7,665 nt of DNA from an uncultured Bacteroidota bacterium (GCA_913062655.1 CAJXXO010000118.1:1-7665), one strand, 5' to 3'; counted from the stretch's first letter, positions 1 to 6,945 are shown. Translations and numbers: made by a program. Notes: a model not told the origin generated them from the sequence alone.

Positions 1-84
1 TTAAATATCCCCAAAAGGCATTTGGGGTGAGCACCCCATTGTGGGATTTGGTGTTTGGTACCATGCCACCCCGGAAGTAATCCG

Positions 85-92
85 TATATTTG
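85..92 (+). promoter_or_regulatory. Promoter -7 motif (TAnnTTTG) in the left intergenic region
   Basis: TATATTTG matches the Bacteroidota primary sigma factor -7 consensus TAnnTTTG exactly, and is preceded by CCG and followed by CA, a context often seen in this phylum. A TTTG at the expected -33 distance is not present; the nearest copies (47-50, 54-57) lie too far upstream. If active, transcription would start near 98-100 and run toward the hairpin plus T-run at 206-237. There is no long reading frame downstream. Confidence 0.35.
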
Positions 93-205
93 CACCGCCC
101 CCGCGAATCGTACTAATCCCCCACGTTGTATCAGGAAATAAAAGCCATGGTTTCGGCCGTGGTGAAAGAGCTATAGCTGGATTCCATGACGGCTATGGTT
201 GGGAA

Positions 206-237
206 GGGACTGCCGCAAGGTGGTCCCGTTTTTATTT
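206..237 (+). terminator. Terminator-like hairpin with GCAA loop and T-run
   Basis: GGGACTGCC (206-214) pairs with GGTGGTCCC (219-227) in a 9-bp stem that includes two G-T wobbles. It is capped by GCAA, a GNRA tetraloop, and followed by TTTTTATTT (229-237). This is the usual form of a rho-independent terminator on the + strand. No convincing gene lies upstream within the window, so it would end either a transcript entering from the left or one starting near position 98. Confidence 0.5.
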
Positions 238-242
238 GTAGC

Positions 243-261
243 CGCGTACCTACGGCACGCG
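243..261. repeat. REP-like hairpin 1 (CC-TAC-GG tip)
   Basis: CGCGTACC (243-250) and GGCACGCG (254-261) pair around a TAC loop with a single A-C mismatch in an 8-bp stem. The tip CCTACGG is shared with the hairpin at 297-309, which suggests two members of one repeat class. Assignment to a REP-like family is inference from form. Confidence 0.4.
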
Positions 262-294
262 TATCAAATGCGGTATTCACTAGCTACCGATAGA

Positions 295-312
295 GCGTCC
301 CTACGGGACTGC
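295..312. repeat. REP-like hairpin 2 (GTCCC-TAC-GGGAC)
   Basis: GTCCC (297-301) and GGGAC (305-309) form a perfect 5-bp stem around TAC. With T310 bulged, the flanking GC (295-296) can pair with GC (311-312) to extend it. Palindromes of this type, preceded by ACCGATA as here (287-293), are familiar interspersed intergenic elements in Bacteroidota genomes. That familiarity is from memory; copy number in this genome cannot be seen. Confidence 0.45.
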
Positions 313-340
313 GAACTCCGGGGCTATCCTTTTATCCCAG

Positions 341-394
341 GTTTCAACGGGTTGCCCCGGGTTTCAACTTTTTGCCCCGGGTTTTAACCCGGGG
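341..394. repeat. 20-bp tandem repeat ending in a 20-bp inverted repeat
   Basis: Two 20-bp units (341-360 and 361-380) both read GTTTCAAC-NNN-TTGCCCCGG and differ only at the three central bases (GGG versus TTT). A third partial unit starts at 381 as GTTTTAAC. The last junction forms a near-perfect palindrome at 375-394: a 9-bp stem, CCCCGGGTT with AACCCGGGG, around a TT loop. Only two units exist and no spacer separates them, so this is not a CRISPR array. It fits degenerate palindromic intergenic repeat material. Confidence 0.6.
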
Positions 395-410
395 AACACA
401 ACCACCCCAC

Positions 411-443
411 AAACAAAAAACCCCATCCCGCAGCGGGATGGGG
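411..443 (-). terminator. Intrinsic terminator of the P5C dehydrogenase gene
   Basis: CCCCATCCCG (421-430) and CGGGATGGGG (434-443) form a perfect 10-bp GC-rich stem with a 3-nt loop. Read on the minus strand the stem is followed by TTTTTTGTTT (complement of 411-420). It lies 22 bp beyond the minus-strand stop codon at 466 and is a textbook rho-independent terminator for that gene. Confidence 0.9.
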
Positions 444-465
444 CTATCTTATCCGACTCCTTTCG

Positions 466-2091
466 TTATTCGCCCATGTAAGGGTAGCGGAAGTCGGTAG
501 GTGCTACGAAGTTCTCTTTAATCGCACGAGGGGATGCCCAGCGGATCAGGTTCCACATAGAACCGGCCTTGTCGTTGGTACCGCTGGCACGCGCGCCACC
601 GAAGGGTTGCTGATTCACCACCGCACCGGTCGGCTTATCGTTGATGTAATAGTTACCCGCTGCATGACGCAAACGATTGAACGCCTCATTGGTCGCATAG
701 CGATCGCGTGCAAATTCCGCTCCGGTCAACGCGTAGGGTGACGTATTGTCGACCAGGTCCAGCGTCTCTTCCCATTTGTTTTCGTCATACACGTAGATGG
801 TCAGCACCGGTCCAAACAGCTCTTCTTGCATGGTCACGTACTTCGGATCCTTCGCTACAATGACCGTAGGCTCGATGAAGTAGCCCTCGTCTTTGCTGTA
901 GTTGCCACCGGCAATGATCTCTACATCGTCATTTTTGGCCTCTGCGATGTAGCCGGTGATCTTATCAAAGGCCTTCTCGTCAATAACGGCACACACGAAA
1001 TTGCTAAAATCTTCGGGCGAACCCATCTTGATGTTCTTCAGATCGGTTAACAGCCCTTCTTTCACCTCCGGCCACAAATTGCTGGGAATGTAGGCGCGCG
1101 AAGCAGCCGAACATTTCTGCCCCTGGTATTCAAAAGCCCCCCGGCTGAGGGCCGTTACTACCTGTGCGGGATTGGCTGTTTTATGGGCCACTACAAAGTC
1201 TTTACCCCCCGTCTCCCCGACAATACGTGGGTAAGACTTATACTTGGTAATGTTCTCCCCGACTGTCTTCCACAGATACTGGAAGGTGCCTGTTGAGCCG
1301 GTAAAATGGATGCCACCGAGGTCGGGTGAGTTGAGGGCCACTTCACTTGTATTGGGTCCCCCGGTGAACAACATATTGATCACGCCTTCCGGCAAACCGG
1401 CTTCTTGGAAAATTTCCATAATAATGGAAGCGGAATAGATCTGCGTGGTGGCGGGCTTCCACAATACGGTGTTACCCATCAAGGCCGGTGCGGCAGGCAA
1501 GTTACCAGCAATAGCGGTAAAGTTGAATGGCGTGATGGCCAATACGAATCCTTCCAGCGGGCGGTACTCTACCCGATTCCAGATGCCTGGCTGGCTATCC
1601 GGCTGGTTGCTGTAAAGCTCGGTAAGGTATTGCACATTAAAGCGCATGAAGTCAGACAATTCGCAGGCGGCTTCGATCTCTGCCTGGTGAACCGTTTTGC
1701 TCTGCCCCAGCATTGTAGCGGCATTAATCTTGTGCCGATAGGGGCCGGAGATCAGGTCAGCCACTTTGAGGAAAATACTTGCCCGATCGTACCACGGCAT
1801 GGCTTCCCATTGGGCTTTGGCTGCCATAGCAGCGTCAATAGCCTGTTGTACATGGGCTTTGTCACCCTTGTGGTAGTGGGCCAGGGTGTGCTGTAGCTCA
1901 TGGGGTGGGTGAATGGCCACTTGGTTGTCGGTGGTGACCGGCTTACCATTGATGACCATGGGAATATCTTTCACCTCCGCCTTCATCTGGCGCAAGGTCT
2001 CCTCAATCGCAGTCCTGTCTGCGGTACCCGGGGCATAACTGCGAACCGGTTCGTTCTCCGCATAAGGCACTTGGAAAAATGCATTTGCCAT
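466..2091 (-). CDS. pruA: L-glutamate gamma-semialdehyde dehydrogenase (1-pyrroline-5-carboxylate dehydrogenase)
   Basis: This 541-residue cytoplasmic aldehyde dehydrogenase oxidises glutamate gamma-semialdehyde (in equilibrium with P5C) to glutamate with NAD+, the second step of proline catabolism. Visible motifs in order are TPFNF at 187-191 (Asn190 of the oxyanion hole), WKPA at 211-214, FTGSTGT at 263-269 (nucleotide-binding loop), ETGGK at 293-297 (Glu293), GQKCSA at 324-329 (catalytic Cys327), EELFGP at 423-428 and PFGGARASGTNDKAG at 496-510, the last typical of P5C dehydrogenases. The length fits the stand-alone ALDH4-like form rather than the bifunctional PutA, and no proline dehydrogenase gene is in the window. 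The start is supported by the usual N-terminus (FFQVP..NEPV.SYAPG) and AAGGAAAT just upstream. It is transcribed alone, divergently from ftsK, with its own terminator. The symbol pruA is used for the function; rocA is an alternative name. Confidence 0.95.
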   Translation of the reverse strand: MANAFFQVPYAENEPVRSYAPGTADRTAIEETLRQMKAEVKDIPMVINGKPVTTDNQVAIHPPHELQHTLAHYHKGDKAHVQQAIDAAMAAKAQWEAMPWYDRASIFLKVADLISGPYRHKINAATMLGQSKTVHQAEIEAACELSDFMRFNVQYLTELYSNQPDSQPGIWNRVEYRPLEGFVLAITPFNFTAIAGNLPAAPALMGNTVLWKPATTQIYSASIIMEIFQEAGLPEGVINMLFTGGPNTSEVALNSPDLGGIHFTGSTGTFQYLWKTVGENITKYKSYPRIVGETGGKDFVVAHKTANPAQVVTALSRGAFEYQGQKCSAASRAYIPSNLWPEVKEGLLTDLKNIKMGSPEDFSNFVCAVIDEKAFDKITGYIAEAKNDDVEIIAGGNYSKDEGYFIEPTVIVAKDPKYVTMQEELFGPVLTIYVYDENKWEETLDLVDNTSPYALTGAEFARDRYATNEAFNRLRHAAGNYYINDKPTGAVVNQQPFGGARASGTNDKAGSMWNLIRWASPRAIKENFVAPTDFRYPYMGE

Positions 2092-2130
2092 AATATTTCC
2101 TTTCGTTTTTGCGTGTAATTAAGTCCTATA

Positions 2131-2138
2131 CAAAGGTA
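2131..2138 (-). promoter_or_regulatory. Promoter -7 element for the P5C dehydrogenase gene
   Basis: On the minus strand this reads TACCTTTG, an exact match to TAnnTTTG. It lies 39 bp upstream of the start codon at 2091, giving a predicted 5' leader of roughly 30-35 nt. A minus-strand TTTG occurs at 2165-2168, but its 26-bp spacing is longer than the about 19 bp expected, so only the -7 element is well supported. Confidence 0.5.
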
Positions 2139-2141
2139 AGG

Positions 2142-2151
2142 TTTCGCGAAA
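2142..2151. promoter_or_regulatory. Palindrome TTTCGCGAAA in the P5C dehydrogenase promoter spacer
   Basis: This perfect 10-bp palindrome starts 3 bp beyond the -7 element, on its upstream side for the minus-strand gene. That is the spacer where a dimeric repressor could block RNA polymerase. The sequence shows only symmetry and position; an operator role is inference and no regulator gene is nearby. Confidence 0.3.
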
Positions 2152-2249
2152 GAAAATCGTTTTTCAAATCCCGCTGAATCCTGTGTCAGATGCTGGACAC
2201 GTGCCACCTAACCGTGGATAGCCCCCCTGCCGGGTGAAATGGATTCCGC

Positions 2250-2257
2250 TACATTTG
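2250..2257 (+). promoter_or_regulatory. Promoter -7 element for ftsK
   Basis: TACATTTG matches TAnnTTTG exactly and ends 22 bp before the ftsK start codon at 2280, implying a short leader of about 15-18 nt. No clear TTTG is seen about 19 bp upstream. The spacing to the gene and the divergent arrangement support the call. Confidence 0.5.
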
Positions 2258-2279
2258 TACCACGTAGATTACCACCACC

Positions 2280-4697
2280 ATGGCCCAAACAAAACGGAAG
2301 CGATCCAATAAAAAGTCGAAGGCGAAGAAAGGCCCGTCTCTGCTCGTACGTATGGTACAGGATGAGCGGTTTCCCAAAGTCATGGGCTTGCTTATGCTCA
2401 TGCTGGCCCTTGTGCTGTTGGGCGCATTCGTATCCCACCTGTTTACCTGGCGAGCCGATCAGAGCACGTTTGAAGCATTGGGCAACCCGTGGCGGCAGTT
2501 GTGGGATACTACCATCGACACCCAAAACTGGCTGGGGCGACTGGGCGCGACTGTCAGCCACCAGTTTTTCTACAACTGGTTTGGACTCGCCTCTTTCCTA
2601 TTCGTGATTGCCTTGGGTGCCTCCGGCATCAATTTCATCGCCACACAACCTGTCTTTCCGCTGGGTAAGATCTATCGCCACCTCTTTTTTATCCTACTGT
2701 GGCTGCCACCTACCCTCAACTTTGTACTCTATCAGCAGTCGTTTCCTTTTGGTGGTGGGTACGGCCGCGCCATGGACGATTGGATGATTGGTTTTATGGG
2801 CCATTTTGGCACCGGCCTGGTGCTCTTTTTTGTGATGTTGATGTATTTGGTTGTCACCTTCAACCTGGAAGTAGCCGCCTGGTTTCGCGGCACCGCTACA
2901 TCCGCTGAAGATGCTGCCGAGGAGGAAGCGGCCTTATCTACCGACCCTTTCGAACGGGAGGATGCCGAGTACGGCAAGGAGGAAGCGCTGGACCTCAATC
3001 GCAATGACAGACCCGAAGCAACCGAAGAGCAACCAGACACTACCGCTGACCTGGATATGGAGGTAACCGCTCCTGAACCGGAGCCTCCGGATACAACACC
3101 GGCAGCAGCGGAACCGCCTACTTCGGACATGGAACTGGCCATAGAGGAGACCAAAGAAGAAAAAACGCTGGAGGGGGCCAAGGTCACTTCTGAAAACTAT
3201 GACCCTACCAAAGACCTAAGCCAATACAAATACCCCACCATCGACCTGTTGGAAGATTATGGCAGCACACAGATCAGTATCGACAAGTCGGAGCTGGAGA
3301 AGAATAAAGACCAGATTATTGCTACACTGGAGAACTACAATATCTCCATCAGTAAGATCAAAGCTACGGTAGGCCCTACCGTCACCCTCTATGAGATTGT
3401 ACCGGCTCCAGGCATACGCATCTCAAAGATCAAAAACCTGGAAGATGATATCGCACTGAGCCTGGCCGCCCTCGGCATTCGTATCATAGCCCCCATACCG
3501 GGAAAAGGTACCATCGGTATTGAAGTACCCAACCGCAAGAAAGAGATCGTTTCCATGCGTACGATGTTGGCCTCGGAGAAATTCATTACCAACAAGGCCG
3601 AACTGCCGATCGCTTTGGGAAAGAACATTGCCAACGAAAACTATATAGCCGACCTGGCTAAGATGCCCCACTTGCTGGTGGCCGGGGCTACCGGTCAGGG
3701 TAAGTCTGTGGGCATCAACGCGATACTGATGTCGCTGCTCTACAAAAAGCACCCTTCGCAGCTCAAACTGGTCCTCATCGACCCAAAGAAGGTGGAGCTG
3801 TCGCTCTACCGGACCATTGAAAAGCATTTCCTGGCTGTGCTACCGGGTGAGGAAGAGTGCATCATTACCGATACCAAAAAAGTGGTGCATACACTGAACG
3901 CCCTGACCAAGGAAATGGACAAGCGGTACGACCTGCTGAAAGATGGCCAGGTGCGAAACATCAAGGAGTACAACGAGAAGTTCATCAAACGCAGGCTCAA
4001 CCCAAAAGAGGGCCATCAATTCATGCCCTACATTGTGCTGGTGGTAGATGAGTTTGCCGACCTGATGATGACAGCCGGCAAGGAGATCGAACAGCCGATA
4101 GCCCGTCTGGCGCAGTTGGCGCGGGCCGTGGGTATCCACCTCATCGTAGCCACACAGCGTCCTTCGGTCAATATCATCACCGGTACCATCAAGGCCAATT
4201 TCCCTGCTCGTATTGGTTTTAAAGTGACCAGTAAGGTGGACTCCCGCACCATCCTCGATGCAGGGGGTGCTGATCAGTTGATCGGGCGGGGTGACATGCT
4301 ATTGTCCATAGGCGGTCATATGGTGCGCCTACAGTGTGCCTTTGTAGACACCCACGAAGTAGAACGGGTGGTCGATTTCATTGGTGAACAACAGGGCTAC
4401 CCAGCGCCTTTTTATCTTCCTGAGGTGGAAGACGAGGAAGGCAATGTCATTGGCGGACTGGACCCGGAGGAGCGAGATGAGATGTTTGAAGAAGCGGCCC
4501 GGTTGGTGGTACGCCATCAGCAAGGCAGCACCTCTATGATACAACGCAGATTAAAGTTGGGCTACAACAGGGCCGGCAGAATAATGGACCAATTGGAGCA
4601 AGCCGGAATTGTTGGCCCCAATGAAGGGAGCAAGGCTCGTGAGGTTCTTTTTCCGGATGAATATCAATTGGAACAGTTTTTGAACCAGAGTGAGTAG
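2280..4697 (+). CDS. ftsK: DNA translocase FtsK
   Basis: This 805-residue septal ATPase pumps chromosomal DNA during division so that termini segregate and dimers can be resolved. A very basic N-terminus (residues 4-17) precedes four predicted membrane helices near 34-55, 101-121, 134-150 and 176-194. An acidic, Pro/Glu/Thr-rich linker of about 100 residues (205-300) leads to the motor. The motor shows Walker A GATGQGKS (469-476), DPKKVEL (501-507), Walker B IVLVVDEFADL (585-595) and ATQRPSVNIITG (624-635). The C-terminal winged-helix gamma domain (about 738-800, with GYNRAGRIMDQLEQAG) binds DNA polarity sequences in known FtsKs. The linker is short compared with E. coli FtsK and typical of Bacteroidota. 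The ATG at 2280 is the first in frame after the promoter motif and gives the expected cytoplasmic basic start. A lolA-like gene follows after 30 bp, probably in one operon. Confidence 0.97.
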   Translation: MAQTKRKRSNKKSKAKKGPSLLVRMVQDERFPKVMGLLMLMLALVLLGAFVSHLFTWRADQSTFEALGNPWRQLWDTTIDTQNWLGRLGATVSHQFFYNWFGLASFLFVIALGASGINFIATQPVFPLGKIYRHLFFILLWLPPTLNFVLYQQSFPFGGGYGRAMDDWMIGFMGHFGTGLVLFFVMLMYLVVTFNLEVAAWFRGTATSAEDAAEEEAALSTDPFEREDAEYGKEEALDLNRNDRPEATEEQPDTTADLDMEVTAPEPEPPDTTPAAAEPPTSDMELAIEETKEEKTLEGAKVTSENYDPTKDLSQYKYPTIDLLEDYGSTQISIDKSELEKNKDQIIATLENYNISISKIKATVGPTVTLYEIVPAPGIRISKIKNLEDDIALSLAALGIRIIAPIPGKGTIGIEVPNRKKEIVSMRTMLASEKFITNKAELPIALGKNIANENYIADLAKMPHLLVAGATGQGKSVGINAILMSLLYKKHPSQLKLVLIDPKKVELSLYRTIEKHFLAVLPGEEECIITDTKKVVHTLNALTKEMDKRYDLLKDGQVRNIKEYNEKFIKRRLNPKEGHQFMPYIVLVVDEFADLMMTAGKEIEQPIARLAQLARAVGIHLIVATQRPSVNIITGTIKANFPARIGFKVTSKVDSRTILDAGGADQLIGRGDMLLSIGGHMVRLQCAFVDTHEVERVVDFIGEQQGYPAPFYLPEVEDEEGNVIGGLDPEERDEMFEEAARLVVRHQQGSTSMIQRRLKLGYNRAGRIMDQLEQAGIVGPNEGSKAREVLFPDEYQLEQFLNQSE

Positions 4698-4702
4698 CTT
4701 TG
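4695..4702 (+). promoter_or_regulatory. Possible internal -7 motif overlapping the ftsK stop codon
   Basis: TAGCTTTG fits TAnnTTTG exactly, and its first three bases are the TAG stop of ftsK. It lies 25 bp ahead of the lolA-like start, a good distance for a separate promoter. No TTTG at the usual -33 spacing is seen, and an eight-base motif with two free positions can arise by chance. Confidence 0.25.
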
Positions 4703-4727
4703 CAAACCGCTTAAAATACAAACAGCA

Positions 4728-5381
4728 ATGATGCTATTTCACAAAACACTCGCATTGGCCCTCCCCTTCTTCTTTTTGCCCTTTTTGGTGCCACAAAATG
4801 ACCCTGCCGCTGAGCAATTGCTCAAGCAAGTGCAGGAGAAGTATGAGGCCTATGCCAACATGAAGATCCAGTACGTACAAACCATCACCAACCCGGAGAG
4901 TGACCTGGATCAGACCCTGGGTGGTACCCTGTATTTAATGGATGACAACTTTCGCATCGAAACGGCCGGTCAGGTGTTGATGAGCGACAATGAGAAATTG
5001 TACATCTACTTCATCGAGGAGAATGAACTAACCATTGATTATATGGAGGATGACGAGGTTTTCAAGCCTTCCGACATCTTTAATCTTTACAACAAGGACT
5101 TCAAATATACCCAGGCCGGTACCACCACCATTGATGGAGCTGAGCATGCGGTCATCTTGTTTACCCCTGTGCGCAAGGACGATTACGACCTACACACTAT
5201 CCGGCTGTTTATCAATAAAAGCAACTACAGCATCAGTAAAGCAGAACTGAAGGATAAGAGCAACAATCTGGTGGTATACGCCATCAAGAAGGTGACACCG
5301 AATCTGGATATCAGTTCTTCCTTCTTCCGCTTCGACACGGCCGAGCATCCGGGTGTGATCGTTACCGACAACACGAAATAA
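4728..5381 (+). CDS. lolA: LolA-like outer-membrane lipoprotein carrier protein
   Basis: This 217-residue protein is predicted to be exported and to act in the periplasm, where LolA carries lipoproteins from the inner-membrane LolCDE complex to the outer membrane. Residues 1-23 form a signal peptide (Lys6, then a hydrophobic stretch) without a lipobox cysteine, so a soluble product is expected. The mature part begins with a helix (DPAAEQLLKQVQEKYEAYAN). It continues with strand-rich sequence typical of the family: QYVQTITNPES, GGTLYLMDDNFRIE, and LYIYFIEENELTIDY. Length matches LolA. Placement directly after ftsK occurs in other bacteria too and supports the call. Either ATG of the initial pair (4728 or 4731) could start. 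Translation ends in tandem stops, TAA then TAG in frame. A generic LolA-fold protein with another cargo cannot be excluded. Confidence 0.85.
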   Translation: MMLFHKTLALALPFFFLPFLVPQNDPAAEQLLKQVQEKYEAYANMKIQYVQTITNPESDLDQTLGGTLYLMDDNFRIETAGQVLMSDNEKLYIYFIEENELTIDYMEDDEVFKPSDIFNLYNKDFKYTQAGTTTIDGAEHAVILFTPVRKDDYDLHTIRLFINKSNYSISKAELKDKSNNLVVYAIKKVTPNLDISSSFFRFDTAEHPGVIVTDNTK

Positions 5382-5382
5382 T

Positions 5383-5447
5383 AGGGCCTAAGGCCCTCAA
5401 CAGGAAAAGGAGAAAGCGGCTGCCATGGTAGCCGCTTTCTGCATTTT
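5383..5447 (+). terminator. Double hairpin terminator region after the lolA-like gene
   Basis: The first hairpin, AGGGCC-TAA-GGCCCT (5383-5397), begins 1 base past the stop codon. The second has a perfect 11-bp stem, AGAAAGCGGCT (5411-5421) with AGCCGCTTTCT (5430-5440), around an 8-nt loop, and is followed by GCATTTT (5441-5447). The second is the likely intrinsic terminator of the ftsK-lolA unit, although its T-run is short. Confidence 0.65.
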
Positions 5448-5451
5448 GCCG

Positions 5452-5459
5452 TAACTTCG
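5452..5459 (+). promoter_or_regulatory. Weak -7-like motif upstream of lpd
   Basis: TAACTTCG differs from TAnnTTTG at one position and lies 31 bp before the lpd start, just past the preceding terminator, so a promoter is needed about here. No -33 element is evident. I offer it as the best candidate only. Confidence 0.3.
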
Positions 5460-5490
5460 GGCGGCATTCTAGAACTAAAATTTAGCTCGT

Positions 5491-6882
5491 ATGGCATCCT
5501 ACGATTTGATTGTGATAGGCAGTGGACCGGGAGGCTATGTAGCCGCCATTCGCGCTTCTCAGCTCGGCATGAAAGTGGCCGTGGTAGAGCGTGAAAGCCT
5601 GGGTGGTATTTGTCTGAACTGGGGCTGTATCCCCACCAAAGCCCTGCTGAAAAGTGCACAGGTATATGAATACATCAGCCACGCACAAGACTATGGCGTA
5701 AAGGTGGATGGCTTCTCACCTGACTTTAGCAAAATGGTATCGCGCAGCCGCGCTACAGCAGATAAAATGAGTAAGGGTATTAACTTCCTTTTCCGCAAGA
5801 ACAAGATTGACGTCCTGGAGGGCGAAGGCAAGTTGACCAAGAAAAAGACGGTATCTGTCACTAAGGACGGCAAGAGCGAAGAGCACAGTGCCAAACACAT
5901 CATGGTGGCCACTGGAGCCCGGAGCCGAGAATTACCGAATATTCCGATGGACGGAGAGAAGGTATTTGGCTATCGTAAGGCTATGGTGCTCGATAAGCAG
6001 CCTAAGAGCATGATCGTTGTGGGTGCCGGTGCTATCGGTTGTGAGTTTGCCTACTTCTACAATACCATTGGCACCAAGGTTACCCTGATTGAGTACATGG
6101 ACCAGATCGTACCGGTAGAAGATGAGGAAATATCCAAAGAACTCGCCAAGATCTACAAGAAGCAGGGTATTGAGGTGATGACCGGGACAGCCGTGGAATC
6201 TGTTGATACCAGCGGTAAAGGTGTGAAAGCAAAGGTGAAGGACAAGAAGGGCAAGGAACACACCATCGAAGCCGATGTGCTGCTTTCAGCGGCCGGTATT
6301 TCCCCCAACACGGAGAATATCGGGTTGGAAGACCTGGGTATCAAAACCGAAAAAGGGCGCATTGAGGTGGATGAGTTTTACCGCACCAGTGTACCGGGTG
6401 TGTACGCCATCGGTGATATTGTAAATGGTCCGGCTTTGGCCCACGTGGCCTCAGCAGAGGGTATTATATGCATTGAAAAGATCGCAGGCATGAACCCCGA
6501 GCCGATCGACTATAACAACCTGCCCGGCTGCACCTACTGCTGGCCAGAGATCGCCTCAGTAGGGTATACGGAAAAGGCAGCAAAAGAAGCCGGTTACGAT
6601 ATCAAGGTGGGTAAGTTTCCTTTCTCTGCCTCCGGTAAGGCTTCCGCGGCCGGTGCCAACCAAGGCTTTGTAAAAGTAATCTTCGATGCCAAGTATGGTG
6701 AATGGCTGGGCGCACACATGATCGGTGCGAATGTAACAGAAATGATCGCAGAGGTGGTTGCCGCCCGCAAGCTGGAGACTACCGGACATGAGATCATCAA
6801 GAGTGTTCACCCGCACCCTACCATGAGCGAAGCGGTGATGGAAGCGACTGCAGCAGCCTATGGCGAGGTGATTCACCTGTAA
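5491..6882 (+). CDS. lpd: Dihydrolipoyl dehydrogenase (E3)
   Basis: This 463-residue cytoplasmic FAD flavoprotein reoxidises dihydrolipoyl groups with NAD+ in the pyruvate, 2-oxoglutarate and branched-chain dehydrogenase complexes and in glycine cleavage. The FAD-binding GSGPGG (10-15) is followed by the redox disulfide in GGICLNWGCIPTK (Cys41 and Cys46). The NAD-binding GAGAIG lies at 178-183, and the second FAD motif is VYAIGD (304-309). The C-terminal dimer domain ends with HPHPTMSE, giving the catalytic dyad His442 and Glu447. No lipoyl domain is fused to the N-terminus, so it is the short E3 form. A lysine-rich stretch (244-256) lies in the NAD domain. The ATG at 5491 gives the canonical start just before the first beta strand. 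No E1 or E2 gene is adjacent, so its complex cannot be told from context, and it is bounded by terminators as a single-gene unit. Confidence 0.97.
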   Translation: MASYDLIVIGSGPGGYVAAIRASQLGMKVAVVERESLGGICLNWGCIPTKALLKSAQVYEYISHAQDYGVKVDGFSPDFSKMVSRSRATADKMSKGINFLFRKNKIDVLEGEGKLTKKKTVSVTKDGKSEEHSAKHIMVATGARSRELPNIPMDGEKVFGYRKAMVLDKQPKSMIVVGAGAIGCEFAYFYNTIGTKVTLIEYMDQIVPVEDEEISKELAKIYKKQGIEVMTGTAVESVDTSGKGVKAKVKDKKGKEHTIEADVLLSAAGISPNTENIGLEDLGIKTEKGRIEVDEFYRTSVPGVYAIGDIVNGPALAHVASAEGIICIEKIAGMNPEPIDYNNLPGCTYCWPEIASVGYTEKAAKEAGYDIKVGKFPFSASGKASAAGANQGFVKVIFDAKYGEWLGAHMIGANVTEMIAEVVAARKLETTGHEIIKSVHPHPTMSEAVMEATAAAYGEVIHL

Positions 6883-6904
6883 AATACGATACGATACATC
6901 GACC

Positions 6905-6940
6905 AACGCCAGGCGTCCTCGTCTGGCGTTTTTTATTTTT
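6905..6940 (+). terminator. Intrinsic terminator of lpd
   Basis: AACGCCAGGC (6905-6914) pairs with GTCTGGCGTT (6921-6930), a 10-bp stem with one G-T pair around a 6-nt loop. It is followed by TTTTATTTTT (6931-6940). It lies 22 bp past the lpd stop and only 5 bp before the next start codon, so the next gene either depends on readthrough or has a promoter hidden here. Confidence 0.9.
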
Positions 6941-6945
6941 AGTCC

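Larger units (their letters stand above)
1..410. other. Gene-free left end with hairpins and repeat debris
   Basis: I see no credible protein gene here. Open frames are at most 66 codons, start without a supporting context and resemble no family I know. The stretch is rich in inverted repeats: CCCCAAA/TTTGGGG at 9-27, CCATGG/CCGTGG at 145-162, CCAT/ATGG at 184-198, a 9-bp stem at 206-227, a stem at 243-261, another at 297-309, and a tandem repeat with palindrome at 341-394. The right part resembles the REP-like palindromic intergenic repeats common in Bacteroidota; the left part may be a small transcription unit or decayed DNA. No transposase gene is present in the window. Confidence 0.6.

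Noticed and set aside
41..387. Two short overlapping + strand reading frames (66 and 62 codons)
   Set aside because: They cross hairpins and repeats, show no recognisable domain or credible start context, and their composition reads like translated intergenic DNA.
341..394. Possible CRISPR array
   Set aside because: The direct repeats are contiguous with no spacers, there are only two full units, and no cas gene is present.
1405..1896. 163-codon + strand frame opposite the P5C dehydrogenase gene
   Set aside because: It lies wholly antisense to a confidently identified gene with intact motifs, and its translation resembles no family.
2198..2203. CACGTG palindrome upstream of ftsK
   Set aside because: A six-base palindrome is expected by chance and it is not extended or repeated in a convincing way.
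2732..3187. 151-codon minus-strand Ser/Ala/Val-rich frame inside ftsK
   Set aside because: It is antisense to the acidic Glu/Asp/Thr-rich linker of FtsK; the serine-rich composition is what that linker gives when read in reverse.
6883..6899. Short repeat (TACGATACGATACAT) after lpd
   Set aside because: Only about two and a half units of 5 bp, most likely chance; no role apparent.
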